Under the pieces are notes generated by a model. That model was not told where the DNA came from, searched no databases, and was given only the letters and a program-made list of their open reading frames with translations. 64,000 nt of DNA from Molossus alvarezi (taxonomy: Eukaryota; Chordata; Mammalia; Chiroptera; Molossidae): assembly GCA_037176705.1 (NCBI GenBank), contig CM073898.1, positions 20,949,501 to 21,013,500 of the forward strand, written 5' to 3'. Every line of letters starts with the position of its first letter. The first letter of the stretch is position 1. A program made the translations under genes and the position numbers. Below are positions 11,161 to 24,480 of this stretch, one piece after another.

Positions 11161-13551
11161 AAAAGAAGGGCATACAGTAAGTAGTAGAACTGGCTTTTGA
11201 ACCGCCTTTGAGAGTAAAGGCACCAACCCCCTGGCAGGTCGTCTTATGGTTGGAAGTCAGTAAACTGGATTGTGTAACACAGTTTTCTAGAGATGTGTTA
11301 GAACTGTTTTGGTTTTAAGAGAAGTGACATATCCTAGCTTGGGGGGAGAAAAAGGGAACATGTTGGTTCATGCAACTGAAAATTCTTGTTAACCTGTCAT
11401 CATAGCTGCACCCAGGGGCTGAGATGATGTCATCATGGCCTTGTAGCTCTCTCCGTGAGGGAGAGAAGATGGGCCCAGGAAGCCCAGTGGGAAAATATAG
11501 TCAATTCCAGGGCTTAGCAGAAAGGTTGAACTGAAGACTGAAGGGCCAGTCATGTGCCCTCATTCATGTCTGGTAGAACCACTTGGAATGGGTTCTCCTC
11601 AGGGAAGAGGAGTTCTGTTATCAGAAGATCAGGGAAGGGATGCTGAGCAGGAAAAAGAGCAACTGATATCCACGATAGGGTGGGAGTTCAATGCTCTAGG
11701 TCTGATGTTATAAGGGGTATTATTTTGTTTGGCTTACACAGTGTTTTGAAAAAAGTTAAGAGTAAACATTTTCAGGCTATTTCATTTAGAAATCTAGATT
11801 TCTTGGCTTCTTTGAAAGAATCAAGTGATGTGGAAACACTGGGTCAAATTCCCACATTATTGCACTAATTGGTTGGAGTTGAGCCGTGGCTCCTCTTTTG
11901 TGTGCTCACTCACCAGCCTGTTCATTCATTCTTAGCAACCAGCAAGGGTCTCGGAGAGCTGAGTGCACGACCCTCGCAGTAAGCAGTGCAGGTTTCCCAG
12001 GTAAAGTAAGTAGAGTGTAATTTACTCCAGCCATAATTGTAGGTTCCACTTAAGCCTTGGCTGACTTCCTTTTACACTTAGATCCACTATGTGTAGTCAT
12101 TGCCACAGACATATTTAGAATAATAATTAGTTGCGTACAATTACAAAATCAAACATTGTTGAAACAGCCCAGATATGTAAGTGTATATGTGTGTGGGTAG
12201 GGAAGTGGCCTTTGGGGTCTGCAGCTGACAAGATTCTTGCAAGAACCCCAGATTCATTGCGGTCAGTCGCCCATGTAAGTATGACTGTACTTACAAAAAT
12301 ACATTTGGGAATGTATTTTTATTCTATTTAAAAGACAGGGTGATAGATTTCTTATAGCCTAAAAAGATACACATCTATATTTTCCCGTAGGGAAATAGCA
12401 GCCCATCGCCAGAAGTATCAAAGCTTTTGCATTCTGTGACGGTTTCTGGCCACCTATATTTTAATGTTGCAAAAGTGATATTATAAGGCCTTGTGCTTAA
12501 TTTATGTTCACTGGGCACTTCTTTTGTAATTCTTTACTGGACAATAAATTGAGTGGTAAGTAGAGGAGGTAGGAGAACATTTGGAGAGAGTAAAGAAGAC
12601 TGAGGAGTGCACTGTAACTAATTGAAGGAAGGACATATAGTGCCTGTAAGCATTGCCCCTGGGAAGGATAATTCTGCTGGCAGGACACAGAGGTGGAAAA
12701 TCTCAAGGAGAAAGAACTGACTTCTAACAGAAAAATGTGGGATGGAAATTTGAGGAAAGAAGAGGCCATTTCAGACCAAGTCACTGCGCTGGTGTGCCCG
12801 GCCTTTAGAAGCTGCCTCACACTGGCCCTCCAGACCTATGTCCCATGGATGAGATGCCTGGGGTTGTGCTGACTTTAGTACTTGGAGTCTGAAGAACCAA
12901 CTTCTGAGTTACTTTTTTCTTTTGTTTTTCTATTTTATTTATTTAAACACTAATTTTATTATTTTCTTCTTTGAGTTTGGTTTACTCTTCTTTTTCCAGT
13001 TTCTTATAGTGGAAGATTAGATGATTACTTTGAAATCTTTTTCCTTTTTCAATATAGACATTTATAGCTTTAAATGTGTGTTCTGCTGTTGTTGGATGTC
13101 TGTTAGATCTAGTTAGTTTATAGCATTGTTCAAGTCTTCTGTTTCTATCCACTGTATAGTTGTTCTAGCCAACTATACTGAAAGTTGGATATAGAAGTCT
13201 CCAACTATTATTGTTGAATTCAAGATTTCTCCCTTCAGATCTGTCAGGTTTTGCTTCATGTAATTTGGGGGTCTGTTAAGTGAATATATATACTTATGAT
13301 TATTATATCTTCTTGATGGAGTGAACATTTATCATTTAAATATTTTCTTCTTTGTTCTAGTAACACTGTTTGTCTTAAGGTATATTTTGTCTGATATTAG
13401 TATAGGCACTCCAGCTGTCTTAGTTTCTGTTTACATGATGTATCTTCTTCCATTTTTCCCTTCTACTTTCAGCCTGTTTGTGTGTCTGAATCTAATATGT
13501 GTCTCTTGTAAACAACATTTAGTAGGATCATTTAAAAAATCTTTTCTGCCA

Positions 13552-13754
13552 GCCTGGCTGGTGTGGCTTGGTGGCCATTGTCCCATGGACTGAGAGGTCC
13601 TGGTTCAGTTCCTGGTCAGGGCACATGCCCAGGTTTTCCAGTTCAATCCCTAGTAGGGGGCGGCAGGAGGCAGCCGCTCAATGTTACCCTCTCACATTGA
13701 TATTTCTATCTCTCCCTCCCTTCCTCTCTCTCTGAAAAATCAATACAAACATTA
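13552..13754 (+). repeat. Ves SINE, variant B
   Basis: Sense copy inside L1M, from GCCTGGCTGGTGTGGCTTGG to TGAAAAATCAATACAAAC. The TSD is TTTTCTGCCA. Confidence 0.93.
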
Positions 13755-14251
13755 AAAATATTTTCTGCCAATCTCTGCTTTGGCTTGGAATGTTTAATCC
13801 CTTTACATTTAATTGAATTACTGATAATGTAGGGTGAATGTTGGTCATTTTGTTTTTTGCTGTATTAGTCATATCTTTTTTTAATTTTCCATTACTGCCT
13901 TCTTTTTGGCTAAAGGATATTTTCTAGTGTGCTATTTTAATTCCCCTGTCATTTCTTTTGCAGTTGTTTTGAGTTATTTTCTTAGTCATTTTACTAGGGA
14001 TTATTCAAAATAGCAGCTTTTAAGTATCTGTTAAATCTGTCATCTGGGTATTCTCTGAGATAGTTTCTAATGATTATTTTTCCCCCATGTAAGGGCCAGG
14101 CTTTCTTATTTCTTTGCATGTTTTTATAATTTTTTTGTTGTTGTTGAAAATTAGAAACTTGAAATAATGTAATGTGGCAACTCTGGAAATTAGGTTGTTG
14201 CTATTTGTGCTATATTTTGTTTGTTGGTATTTCATGACTAATCCTATAAAA

Positions 14252-14360
14252 TACAGGGTGGGACAAAAATAGGTTTATTAATAATTAATAAATAATAATA
14301 CAAAAATAAACTCTGTTTCACCTACTCACAACTCTAAACCTACTTTTGCCTCATCCTGTA
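14252..14360. mobile_element. Short mariner-like element (MITE)
   Basis: A 109-bp element. The left end TACAGGGTGGGACAAAAATA and the reverse complement of the right end, TACAGGATGAGGCAAAAGTA, are near-matching inverted ends bounded by TA. The interior is AT-rich without coding potential. Fits a non-autonomous Tc1/mariner copy inserted in L1M. Confidence 0.85.
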
Positions 14361-15177
14361 TATATTCTTTATCTGGTGTAGCCACTGAAGTCTCGGGTTG
14401 ATTAGCTTAATGGTCAACTAATCAATGGACAGAAAATTCCTCCAGTGCCTAAACCAGCAAGTCTCCCAGTCTTTGCTAATGGTCTCTGTGTATGTGTTGG
14501 GGCATGCTTTCAACGTTTAGCCAGGCAGTAGACAATTCAAAGCCTCAAGGTCAGCCGGAGGCGACAGCTTAGGGTCTTCTTGGTTCTGTCTTGAACATAT
14601 GCACCTGAGTAGTTTTCTAGGTTCCCATGAATATGTTGGAGTTTTTCAAAGCCCTTCTGTATATTTCATTTCTCTTTTTTGATTAGCCTATTGTTCCCTG
14701 GCTGTTATTTACCACCACAGGTAGCTGCAAAATTAATCTGTTGTCTCAAATTATATTTGACAAAGGCTTTTCACTGTGCATGCTCAGCATTAGGTTAAAT
14801 AAAGACAGCTTTGCAAGTGGGCTCTTCCTGGGACCCACTAGACTCGTGATGCAATGATAATTTTCTGGGAGTGAGACTTCAGAGGAACTCCGAGCCCATT
14901 CCGTCCCTCTGCTGGCGTTCACCATGAATGCCTGCTGTTGGTTTCCAAGGCTGTTGCAGAGTGGAGAAGAGGGAATAGGAATCATACAAGTTGAAGTGAC
15001 ACAAAGCTGCTTATTCTTACAAAGATTTTGCTTTTTTCTCCCCCTGAATAAACACTCCCTGGATTATTTAAGTCTTTCATTAATTTTCAGAGTTCCTAAA
15101 GTTGATTCTAACTTGTGTGTGTGTAAGTTTTCTTGTTGCTTTTATGGAGCAAGAAATGTTCAGAGTTGTGGTTCTTT

Positions 15178-15440
15178 TTTTTAAATAATTTTTTTTTATC
15201 CTCACCCGAGGACATTTTTTTTCCATTTTTTTTGCACAGATAGAGTGGGAGGGAGAGAGAGGAAGAGAGAGAGAGAGAAACATTGACGTGAAAGGGACAC
15301 ATCGAGTGGCTGCCACCCGCACGACCAACCAGGGCCGGGACAAACTGCAACCTTAGGTACATGCCCTTAGTGGGAACCGAACCCGGGTCTCTCCGGACCG
15401 CAGGCCGATGCTCTAACCACTGAGCCAAACCGGCCAGGGC
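15178..15440 (-). repeat. Ves SINE, variant A
   Basis: Full-length antisense copy. The TSD CAGAGTTGTGGTTCTTT (15161-15177) repeats with one change at 15441-15457. Confidence 0.96.
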
Positions 15441-15539
15441 CAGAGTCGTGGTTCTTTATGCCACCATTTTTGCTGATGTCCACTCGTGGAAAATAGGGCA
15501 AGTATTGAACCTGAAATTAAGGTCCTGTTTCTCAGCTTA

Positions 15540-15675
15540 GTGTTGGTTCAGGGCTGACCAGTTAACCAAGGAATCTAAACTTTTATTTCTGTGTCTTAAA
15601 AATGGGCATATTAATACCTACCTCTCAGGATTATGGTAGAGATTAAGTGAGATAGAGTATTTAACAATGTAATGG
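15540..15675 (-). repeat. MIR remnant
   Basis: Reverse MIR pattern: TTATTTCTGTGTCTTAAAAA, then AATACCTACCTCTCAGGATT and GAGATTAAGTGAGATAGAGT. Confidence 0.6.
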
Positions 15676-16689
15676 ATAAAAACTAATCTGTAAATTTTGT
15701 CAAATGGAAGGACACATAGGGAGTTTCAAAGGCCAAAATGAAAAAAAGATGGTATCATTCTGGTTTTATTTTTATGGAAGCAGAACCACTTTGAGAATTT
15801 GGGGAATAAGGAGCTTCCTAAAGAAATTAGATTTAACAAATGTGGAAAGAAGAGCTGGGCAAATGAAGGTGTGGAAGAGGGAGTAAGATGACCAGGGTAA
15901 GAACCTCTGACTGGTCCACTCGAAGAGCCTGCACAGGTGGAGGAGTCAGAACTTAAGGGGAAGCTGGAAGCCGACAGACTGGAAAGCTGTTGTATCTATG
16001 TGGCCGCCAGCCCTGTGGGTCCACAGTGAAATGTCTGTTGGTGGGCTTGGGATTGCTGTTGGTTTTCGGGGCCAATGATTGGAAAGACAAGCTGGACACA
16101 CACAGCAAGGACAAGCAGGGATCTTCAGGACATATCTGCATCTTTTTTGACACCATATTTAACCATGACCAAGAATAAAGGCTGTTGTTTTACTTCTGCC
16201 TTTCAAATGCCCAGCAGGTTCCCTTCTGGCCAACTCTAACATGAAATCTGAAGGGAGAGGGATTTTAGGAAAGGTAGTTTCCAGTTAAGCAAGTTGCCAT
16301 ATAGCATAATCCAGCACGTGTGACTGTGCAGTGGTTCATCTCTTTAACATGGGAGTTTGCTTATTTGGAAAGTATGAAATTACTAACAGGTACAGGGTAT
16401 TTTATAGATTGTGTTATGTAGTTAAAATAGAGTTTTTCATTTGGGGAAATTTATAATTTCTTCAGACAAGGTTTAGATATTCAACCATTCTCAGAGCCTT
16501 TAAGAACAAAAATAACTAGTAACACATAAGTATTTATTTTACATATTTTGTTTTATTTACTACATGATTTCTTTGGAGGTAATATATCAAATGAATTTTT
16601 ATAAATTGAACATTTTCCTAATAAGTTACAGTATCAAGAATATGATTATTTCCAACTGGTTTTTGTTTGACGTTGGCACACAATTTTTA

Positions 16690-17560
16690 AAACTGGGTTT
16701 CTTGAATTTTATTAGCATGATGTCATCAAGGTCATAGACTGGTGAGGTCTGATGGGATAGTGAGACAAGCAAGATCCTTGCAGAAATTATACCATCAAGT
16801 CCATGTAATTTTGAAGCAAGATAGGAAAGTGTACTTCTCTTTAGGTAGTGAAAGTCCACTCTCTCAGATGTTGTCTGCTTATTGGGTAGAAAAAAACATA
16901 ATTGCTGTATTAGCACTTGCTTACCAAGTCTCAGGGGCTGTGGTGATTTGTTCCAGCACAGAGATCACGTCTGGAACAGTAGGTATAATTAGAGCTACTA
17001 TTACACCAGGTTTATAATCTGTGATATTTTCCAGGACCCATCTGTGTTCTGCTCCATTTAAATGTGCAGGTCAAACCACCCATATAACCATACTCACAAG
17101 CACACACTTCACAGTATCTTTCAAGTTGGTGATAGTGGCGCCCATTTCTGAGGTCTGCATAGATATGCAGTATCACTTGGTTTTTTTCTTTAAATGGGGG
17201 AGGAAGCTTCAGGGCTTTTCACTTGGCCTTTATTCCGCAGTAGCACTCATGGAGGACTCTGCTGGCTGCTGCTATTTCTAATTCAACTCTGTATTCAAGA
17301 ATGAGGGAAGTAAGCACTGGTTGGGTTCAGAGACTTACTGGGTCTACCACGGATAGACTGACCACCATAGTGCTGTTCTGGGTCCCAAAGAATTAGCATT
17401 GACTGAGAGCTAATCAACCCTGAAAGGTTCTTTCTTTTTCCCCAGAATATAATTACCTGGTAAATAGTTATGATTCCTTCTTTGGCGAAGACCAGGGAAG
17501 AAAATTATGGTGTATATTTGTTGTGTTATTGCCCAGCCCTTCCTCACCAGTGCTGGCTTC
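16690..17560 (-). repeat. Old ERVL/MaLR-like internal sequence (tentative)
   Basis: Resembles, from memory, internal sequence of ancient ERVL-type elements in reverse: a TGGTGATAGTGGCGCCCATT block, GGCTTTTCACTTGGCC, and GTTCTGGGTCCCAAAGAATT. It is broken by stops and frame changes in all frames, and no LTR pair is seen. It could equally be unrelated intronic DNA. Confidence 0.35.
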
Positions 17561-18294
17561 TTTCTTGATTTTGTTTCAGAGGCTCTGAGCCTGTAAAGTG
17601 ACTCAGGGATAGAAACTGGGTGAAAGACAATGTTTTTGCATGGTGACTCAGGTCACACATCTGGTCTATTTCTATTCCTTCTTCTTTTTAAAAAATATTT
17701 TTAAAAAATAGATCAAGTTAGAGTTTAGTTGGCTGTGCATCTAATTTGGTCCTACGTCTTCATGGTCAGTCAGCCACCACCTAAGACCACGCTGACTGCA
17801 CCACTCTGATCAGGTGGTGCCTGTTAGCTCATCTTGCTTCCAGGGTCACGCCACTCTCCACCGCCTTGTGTTCTAGTCGTCCCTGCCGAAACCAGGAAGC
17901 TCATTTCAGTAGAAGGATCTCCAGGCTCTTCCCCTGGCTTACACAGGACATCTGTACTGCTTCTCAGGGATGCCGGACCTTCCATACGCAGTGCATTTCT
18001 CAAAGCCAAGGTGAAAGGAGTATCCCTGGGTCCTCTTGGGGGACACGGCTGGGTGAACAGGTTGCAGATGCTAAATTAACAACAGCCTTTTCTTGCTAAG
18101 ATGTTGGATTCTTGCCCCCACATGACACCAAGGGATTCCTGGCACCTCAGCTTTAGTTGTGGCCATGTTTGAGTCCAGGTGTTAGTCAAGCAATGGAGCA
18201 GATAGTTTAGAATCATCTCCAGCGGCTTGAGTTAGCCCTGTGAATGAAACATTTCTGATGAGCATCTACATTCAGCTGATTGGAAAAGTATGAT

Positions 18295-18547
18295 TCGCCC
18301 TGGTAGGTTTGGTTCACTGGTTAGAGCATTGGCCTGTGGACCAGAGAGGCCCGGGTTCAGTTTCCACTAAGGGCATGTACCTCGGTTGCAGTTTGTCCCT
18401 GGCCCTGGTTGGGGTCATGTGGGTGGCAACCACTCAGTGTGTCTCTCTCGATGTTTCTCTCTCTCTTCCTCCCTCTCTCCCTTCCCGCTCTATCTGAATA
18501 TAAATGCAAAAAATGTCCTCTGGTGAGGATTAAAAAACAAACAAACA
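18295..18547 (+). repeat. Ves SINE, variant A
   Basis: Sense copy from GCCCTGGTAGGTTTGGTTCA to TCCTCTGGTGAGGATTAAAA. The 12-base TSD GAAAAGTATGAT is at 18283-18294 and 18548-18559. Confidence 0.95.
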
Positions 18548-21287
18548 GAAAAGTATGATCCTTTTTGCCTATGGTCGAACAGTCTTGGACTCTCTTTTTC
18601 CACATGGTCCCAAGGTTTTTCCTCTAGAAATGAACAATATCTTGCAGTTTTTTTCTGTGGAAGTCTGTTTATATGTTTGGAGGCCATGGGGAATGGAGGA
18701 GATCAGGTGTGAGGAGAGCTGGTGTTCTCTTGTGTGACAACTGCCTGAGCTGGCTGGAGTCCTCGTTCTGCCTTTAAGCAAGGTGGCACTCATCTTATCA
18801 GACAGGGAGGGCCCGCCTCTGCTGGATCCTCAGTAGGGTTTAGGGGTTCCTGTTAGCCAAGCCATCCCAAATGTCCCCATTTAAATTCCCTCCCTCCCTC
18901 CCTTCTTCTTTTCTTTTTTCATCTCACTGGATTTATTTTGAGTCTTATACTTTCACTGATCAATGCCCTTCCCTGCTCCAACCCTCTCGCTCTAACAACT
19001 GCTGCAGTTATTGTTGCTATTTAACAAACTGTGTCAGCTTAGGTGGCTTAAAACAGCATTAATTTACCTCTCATTGTTTCTGTGGAGCAGAAATTTAGGG
19101 ATGGCTTGACTGGGCCACTTGTGTGAGAAAGATGAGGTGATACAATAATAACTGTAAATGAATTTTGATAAATTGAACATGTGCATGAGTAGCCCTAGAG
19201 AAATCAATAAAAAAATAATAAAATGATGTATAGCTAAAAAGCAAAGAGGAAATAAGACAAATGACTGAAACATATTTGATTAATCCAATCAGATGCCTTG
19301 CCTTTCACATAGAGCTGGTGAAACTGAATTCATCCTGTACTGTAATTCAGCAACACTGCAGGAGCAGTGTCTACGTTTGTATCTTGGCTATACCAGCTTG
19401 ATAGTTAAAAGGGAAAAGAAAATCTTTTAGGTAGTCATAGAAATTCCCTGGTTGTCTTTGAAAATGTAAAACACGGTGTCATTGCCTTGTTTGAGCTGTG
19501 TAATGAATTTAGAAGTAGCCAACCTACCTTACACGTGTGTTCTCTCACCGTACCCTGTCACTCAGCGCACAAAGCCTTGCATTAGATAGTGCTTCATTCT
19601 AGTTACCACAGGTGATAACTTAAGTAATCTTTTTATCAGTGGACTAACAGTGTTCTACTCTTTCATGATCACTTGGATCCTCATTGTCTTCAAATCCAAC
19701 CAGATTAGATAACTAATCACAAATACTCATTTTCTACAGGGTATGTTGCCTATAAGCACTTCTATAACCAGTTACTATGATGGCATTGTTGAATTCAGAC
19801 CACAGAATGCACTGGATCTGGTTAAAGCAGGAAAGAACTGATTAAGTACATTAGCTGGCAGAATTTCTGGGAGGGTGTGGGTGTCGTGTTTCAGTGCCAT
19901 GCAGCAGGAGAAGTGCCTCCAGATGCAGTGTGAGAGCATTTCAGCACGAATCCTGTGTGGTCACAGTGTTACACGTGATGTGGTTGACTGTTCTCTCTGA
20001 GAGAGAGATTCAACCAACTTTATGAGAGAAGGGGGGAGAGAGAGAGAGAGAGAGGTGACCTTACAGAATTCTGGTTAGATGCATTAATTAATAACTATTG
20101 TATTATCTGTGAATAAAGGAATTATATCGGTTATATTTTAAAACTTCATATTTATTTTAGATATTTAGGACTTAGAACTGTTTTTCCTCAGAATGTATTT
20201 TATAAATTCTGGTTCCATTTTCAGACTAGGCTTAAAGAGCCTCCATAACCCATACTGTATCAGGAATGCAGAAGAGCCAGCATCCAAAGACAGCATTCCA
20301 AAAGTGTGGAAGCATACCTGTCTTGTAAAAGATTGTACAAAATTTAGGCTGCTTAAATTAAGAATGATAGATATGTCCAACCTAAAGAAAATCAAATGCA
20401 CAGGCTTTAAGACTGCCAACTACGAGAGTTAGGGAGTCTAAAGTGTCCTTTTAGCTACCACAGGGTGGCCTCCTGGCCACCTTCACCCACTGTGGCCATG
20501 GCAGCCTGGGGATTTTGGCGACTCCACTGCTGTTCTGTGGAGTGATTGTGTGAGGATGAACAGCAGCCCTGTTACCATGCTTCCCGGTCTCTGTTGAACT
20601 CAATCAGAAATGGAGTCATGGACACTAGTGTGGTACCAAGTGCAGAATTAGCTGGGGTGGGGAGGTGAGTCTGCATGTGAACACGTGAGAATGATACCCA
20701 AGCCTGTGCAGTGTGTGGTCCTTAACTGCTAAGCGAATGGATTGTCTGGAAGCAGATAGGTCTGTGTTGGCAGGTTTTATCCGGGAGGGAAGATGTAGTT
20801 TGGTTAAGAGGTAGGTGCTTAACAGTGCCTATTGAATTGTACCCTCTTCCTTCTTTTATAAATGTCTCAGAATCCCAGGCTCCCTGAGTTTACCACTTTA
20901 AAAAAGGAAAAACATGCTCGTCAATGCCGTTGGATAGAGGTGAATTAAAGGTGCCGCTGCTCTAACAAATGAAGGGACAGCCAGAGGGGGGAGCAGGGAA
21001 CTGGGGAGCAAAATGGGTCCCCCAGATTGTGACGTAAGCTTCTCCTTGGTGCCTTTCCTGAGGGCTCTAGATGCCAGCACAGCAGCGCCCCCCTCTGATT
21101 CCCTACCTTCTCTTTCACGTGCACCCTGTTTGTTTCTCATTGTCTCCTTGTCAGCCTGTGTCCTCGATGCATGAAATAACCCGGTCATCTCAGACTCTGG
21201 AAATAAAATAAAATGTTGGATTATGTGGGGGGGAAAGATGTATATATCCTAAAAAGATAGCAATTTCATTATTTCCGTTTTTTCTAG

Positions 21288-21515
21288 GCAGAAGAAATCC
21301 TTAGGCAAGAGCTGGAGAAAAAGGAAACACCCAGTTTATACTGCCTGCTTGGCGATGTCCTCCGCGACCACTCTTACTACGACAAGGCCTGGGAGCTGTC
21401 CCAGCACCGCAGCGCCCGCGCCCAGCGCTCCAAAGGCCTCCTGCACCTGCGGAGCAAGGAGTTCGCTGAGTGCGTGCAGTGCTTCGAGCGCTCCGTGAAG
21501 ATTAATCCCATGCAG
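21288..21515 (+). CDS. TTC27: TTC27 internal coding exon, GC-rich
   Basis: Seventy-six codons in phase 0, from [12 protein letters not shown] to [10 protein letters not shown]. The acceptor TTTCCGTTTTTTCTAG is strong and the donor is CAG|GTCAGT. It joins the previous exon as HGK|AEEIL, as in TTC27. It holds TPR-type helices: [20 protein letters not shown], then a unit centred on AKG-like positions in [20 protein letters not shown] and closed by INP, the typical TPR end. Base use is unlike its neighbours: 59 of 76 codons end in G or C and CpG is frequent (for example CGCAGCGCCCGCGCCCAGCGC, split here only for description), although the surrounding intron is AT-rich. Confidence 0.96.
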
Positions 21516-22029
21516 GTCAGTGCCTTTGATTGCGGTTCTTACTGAATGAGTGAGTACCCGCTTCCGTCCTGATGGCTGCTGAGCTTGTCTTTGAGAGCTG
21601 GGAGTCTGTCTCTGATGCATGTCTTGCTTGTCAGTGATGGTGGGTGGGTAGGCCTCCCTTACTCACTTTCTGTTGTTTGTCTTACTGACTTTTCTGTTTC
21701 ATTTTGTTATTTCTGTTAGTCGTCCTTAAGGCAAATATAGCTATTAAAATTAGGTTCCATTTTGAAAAGCTATGTTAGGAAGGAAATGAATCAGAAGTAA
21801 AATTACAGACAGCATAGGACTGCAAGTAATTGCTGAAATCAATACTGAAAGAAAAGCTTTTGTGTAAACAGGGTAACATAGAACGGATTGTTGTTCATCG
21901 TAGGAAAACATGTTTACCAAGCGTTTGCTATGAGCCAGGCACCGCACTGGACCTTTGCCAGCAGGTGGACCCAGATGACCCGACTCTGCAGCCCGCACGC
22001 CTTTGTTTCAGGGGTGGTGAAAAGCACGT

Positions 22030-22450
22030 CCCATAATTCTTCCGTCTTAACCATTTCTGACAGTTCAGCGTGTTAAGTGCGTTCACACTGTTGTGCGAGC
22101 ATCACCACCGTCCATCTCCACCACCTTTTCATCTTGCAGAGCCAACTCCCTATTCCCGCCCCCTCTAGTTGCGAGCAGTCGTTCTGCTTCCTGCCTCTGA
22201 CTGACGACTCCAAGCACCTTGTAGGCGTGGACTCACACAGCACATTTCCCTTTGGGACTGGTGCAGTGCCCTCAGACCATCGTGCTGTAGCTTGTGTCAG
22301 GATGTGCTCCCTCTTTAAGGCTGAACCCCACTATGTGGATACACCACGTTTGGCTGGCCGCTCACCTGTCAGCGGGTACTTGGGTCGCTTCAGCCTCTTG
22401 GCTGTTGTGAAGGATGCTCCCGTGAGCACGAGTGCGCAGAATGGTCATTT
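22030..22450 (-). mobile_element. L1M 3' UTR fragment
   Basis: Antisense. Blocks matching L1M 3' UTR in reverse include TTCACACTGTTGTGCGAGCA, CATCACCACCGTCCATCTCC and TTGGCTGTTGTGAAGGATGC. Confidence 0.7.
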
Positions 22451-22507
22451 TTGAACTTGGTAGACTCAGAGCTTGTCTTTTACAGTGAAAACAGATCACT
22501 GTCTTTT

Positions 22508-22645
22508 TTTCTTTCTTTCAATGTTTATTACTTTATTTCCATTACAGATGTTTCTCCTTTTTCCCCCATGGACACTCTCCTCCCCATCCTGCCCCTCTCA
22601 ACCCCCCAGCATTGTTGTCTATGTCCCTTGGTTACGCTTACATGC
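22508..22645 (-). mobile_element. 5'-truncated young L1 (138 bp)
   Basis: T-rich start, then ACAGATGTTTCTCCTTTTTC, the same 3' UTR seen at 38510 in the near-full-length L1. Flanked by a perfect 17-base TSD ACAGATCACTGTCTTTT (22491-22507 and 22646-22662), so it is an independent retrotransposition, cut short soon after priming. Confidence 0.92.
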
Positions 22646-22663
22646 ACAGATCACTGTCTTTTC

Positions 22664-23760
22664 AACATTCAAGCATTGACATTGTCCTCCCGCCTCCCTG
22701 GCCACTACTCCTCCGCCTTCTCTGCTGGTTCCTACATGTGCCCTAGGGCCCTGTCCTTGGGCCTTATCTTGTCTCTGCTCTCCCCCTTGGTTCATCCCTA
22801 GCTTTTAATACTGTCTGTACACTGACAACTTCCAAAATTTATTGCCAGTCCAGTTTTCTCCTAGACTCCTGTTTCTGACTGCTTCCTTAGTCTTCCCATT
22901 TGTGACTCTTACATTTCCAGGGTCCAGAGTCCTGTCCTCTCCCTCCTGAAAACTCCCCACCAGGGTCAGCCCCATTGGGTCTTAGGGTCATCCGTGAGTC
23001 TTCTTTCTCTTCCACCACATGTCTGCTCCATCAGTAATCCTAGCAGACTGCCTTCCTAACACATCTAGAATCAGACGACGTCTTGCCACCTGCGGCGTTC
23101 TGAGTCAGCGCCCTACGGCCTTTCCCCTGATTGACATGTTGTCTTCTCACTGTCTTCCTATCTCTGTGCTTGTCCCCATCAGCTTGTTCTCAGTGAGCGC
23201 CCAGATCGTCCTTTCAGATGCAAGTCAGGGGTGTCATCTCTGCTCCATTGCCTGGTGACAACTGCCAGAGTCCCTCTCAAGTCTTCCTCAACTTGCCTCC
23301 TGTTGCTTCCTTCCCTTCCTCCTCCCACCCCCCGCTCCCTCGGCACACTGGCCTCTGTGTACTCACTCCCCTGAATACTGCAGGCACATCCTGCCTCAGG
23401 CCTCAGCACCTGCTGCTCCTTTGCCTGGAATGTTCTTCTTGCGGTTATCTGCGCACCTTGCTCCATAGCCTCATCCAAGTCTGCTCAAATACCACTTTCT
23501 CAGAAAGGCCTTTGTGATCATTCTATTTTAAATCACATCTCCGCCTTATACTCCTTAATTTCCTTTCCTGCATTATTTTTCTTCATAGCACTTAGAACCT
23601 TCTAATATCACATATAGCTTACATAAAAAAATTCTCTTTTTCCTCCACTAGAAGTAAGCCCCATGAAGGCAGAAATCCCATCTGTGTTTTTGTACTGCTG
23701 TAACAGTGCCAAGCACAGACTGGGTATTCAGTGAATATTTGTTGAATGAGTGAATAGATA
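22664..23760 (+). repeat. L2 element, 3' part
   Basis: L2-like in sense: TTGCCTGGAATGTTCTTCTT, AATACCACTTTCTCAGAAAG, CTTCATAGCACTTAGAACC, and the terminal ATATTTGTTGAATGAGTGAA at about 23740. Apparent reading frames on both strands here are shadows of the repeat. Confidence 0.65.
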
Positions 23761-23929
23761 ATATCTTTAACCATCTATTCAGATAAATATACTGATGGTC
23801 TGCTGCGCACACAGCATTAGCCCAAGGATGGAGCAGTAGCAGCATGATCACCAGGTAGTTCTGTCTGTACCCCTGGTACAGTCCAGGCACAGAGACTGCG
23901 GCCGAGTACGCGAGGCAGCAAAGAAAGAG

Positions 23930-24480
23930 AGAGAGTTACTCGTAGAGCACTAGTTACATAGAGGCCAGAGGGAATACTCCTGCCCTCCGTGACATGGAGA
24001 AGGTGTTGGACTTGGCTTTAAAGACACATAGTACTTAAAGAGGCCCAGGAAGGGCAGTGGTGAGGGCGTTCCGGGAAGCTGAGCAGTATGAACAAAGCTC
24101 TAGAGACAGACAAAGAAGGGGTGTGTGTGAGTGTTGGGGTGCAGAGGGGTGAGTGAAGAGGCTCGATTTTCAGAGTCAAGAGGGAATAGAGCAGTGCTAG
24201 TGGGAAAGCTAGACCGGAGCCAGAGCACGAAAGTCTTCACTGTCTTCGGCAGATAGGGCATTGGGGGTTGATCTGTGTTTGCCATCGCTGGATGAAGGAA
24301 TGTGTGCTCATGGAGGTAATTTAGAATATCGTTTTGGCAGCACAGTGGCCTTGAAGGAAGCTCAGTGTAGGCAGGGTGAGGAGATGAAGCAGTCTAGCGT
24401 GACGGGGATCGGGGTGGAAGGGCTGTAGGAAAGAAGGGCTGGTTGTGAGGGAATTTGCGAGGGAGGACTTGACAGGGCTT
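23930..24480 (-). repeat. L2 remnant (tentative)
   Basis: Purine-rich sequence with patterns of reverse L2 (GGCGTTCCGGGAAGCTGAGC; TTTTGGCAGCACAGTGGCC). Diverged and uncertain. Confidence 0.4.

Larger units (their letters stand above)
12920..14950 (-). mobile_element. L1M fragment (5' UTR to ORF2 start)
   Basis: Antisense. Recognised by segments such as AAGTCTCCAACTATTATTGT and TCTGTCAGGTTTTGCTTCAT (start of ORF2 in reverse) and TTTCTTATTTCTTTGCATG (ORF1 or 5' side). It is interrupted by a SINE at 13552 and a mariner-like element at 14252. The outer boundary near 14950 is a guess. No intact frames. Confidence 0.65.

Noticed and set aside
16742..17281. Adjacent open frames that might form a gene
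   Set aside because: They look like pieces of an old ERVL/MaLR-type internal region, with stops and no exon signals; kept only as a tentative repeat.
21336..21620. Reverse open frame across the GC-rich exon
   Set aside because: It is the antisense shadow of the TTC27 exon at 21288-21515.
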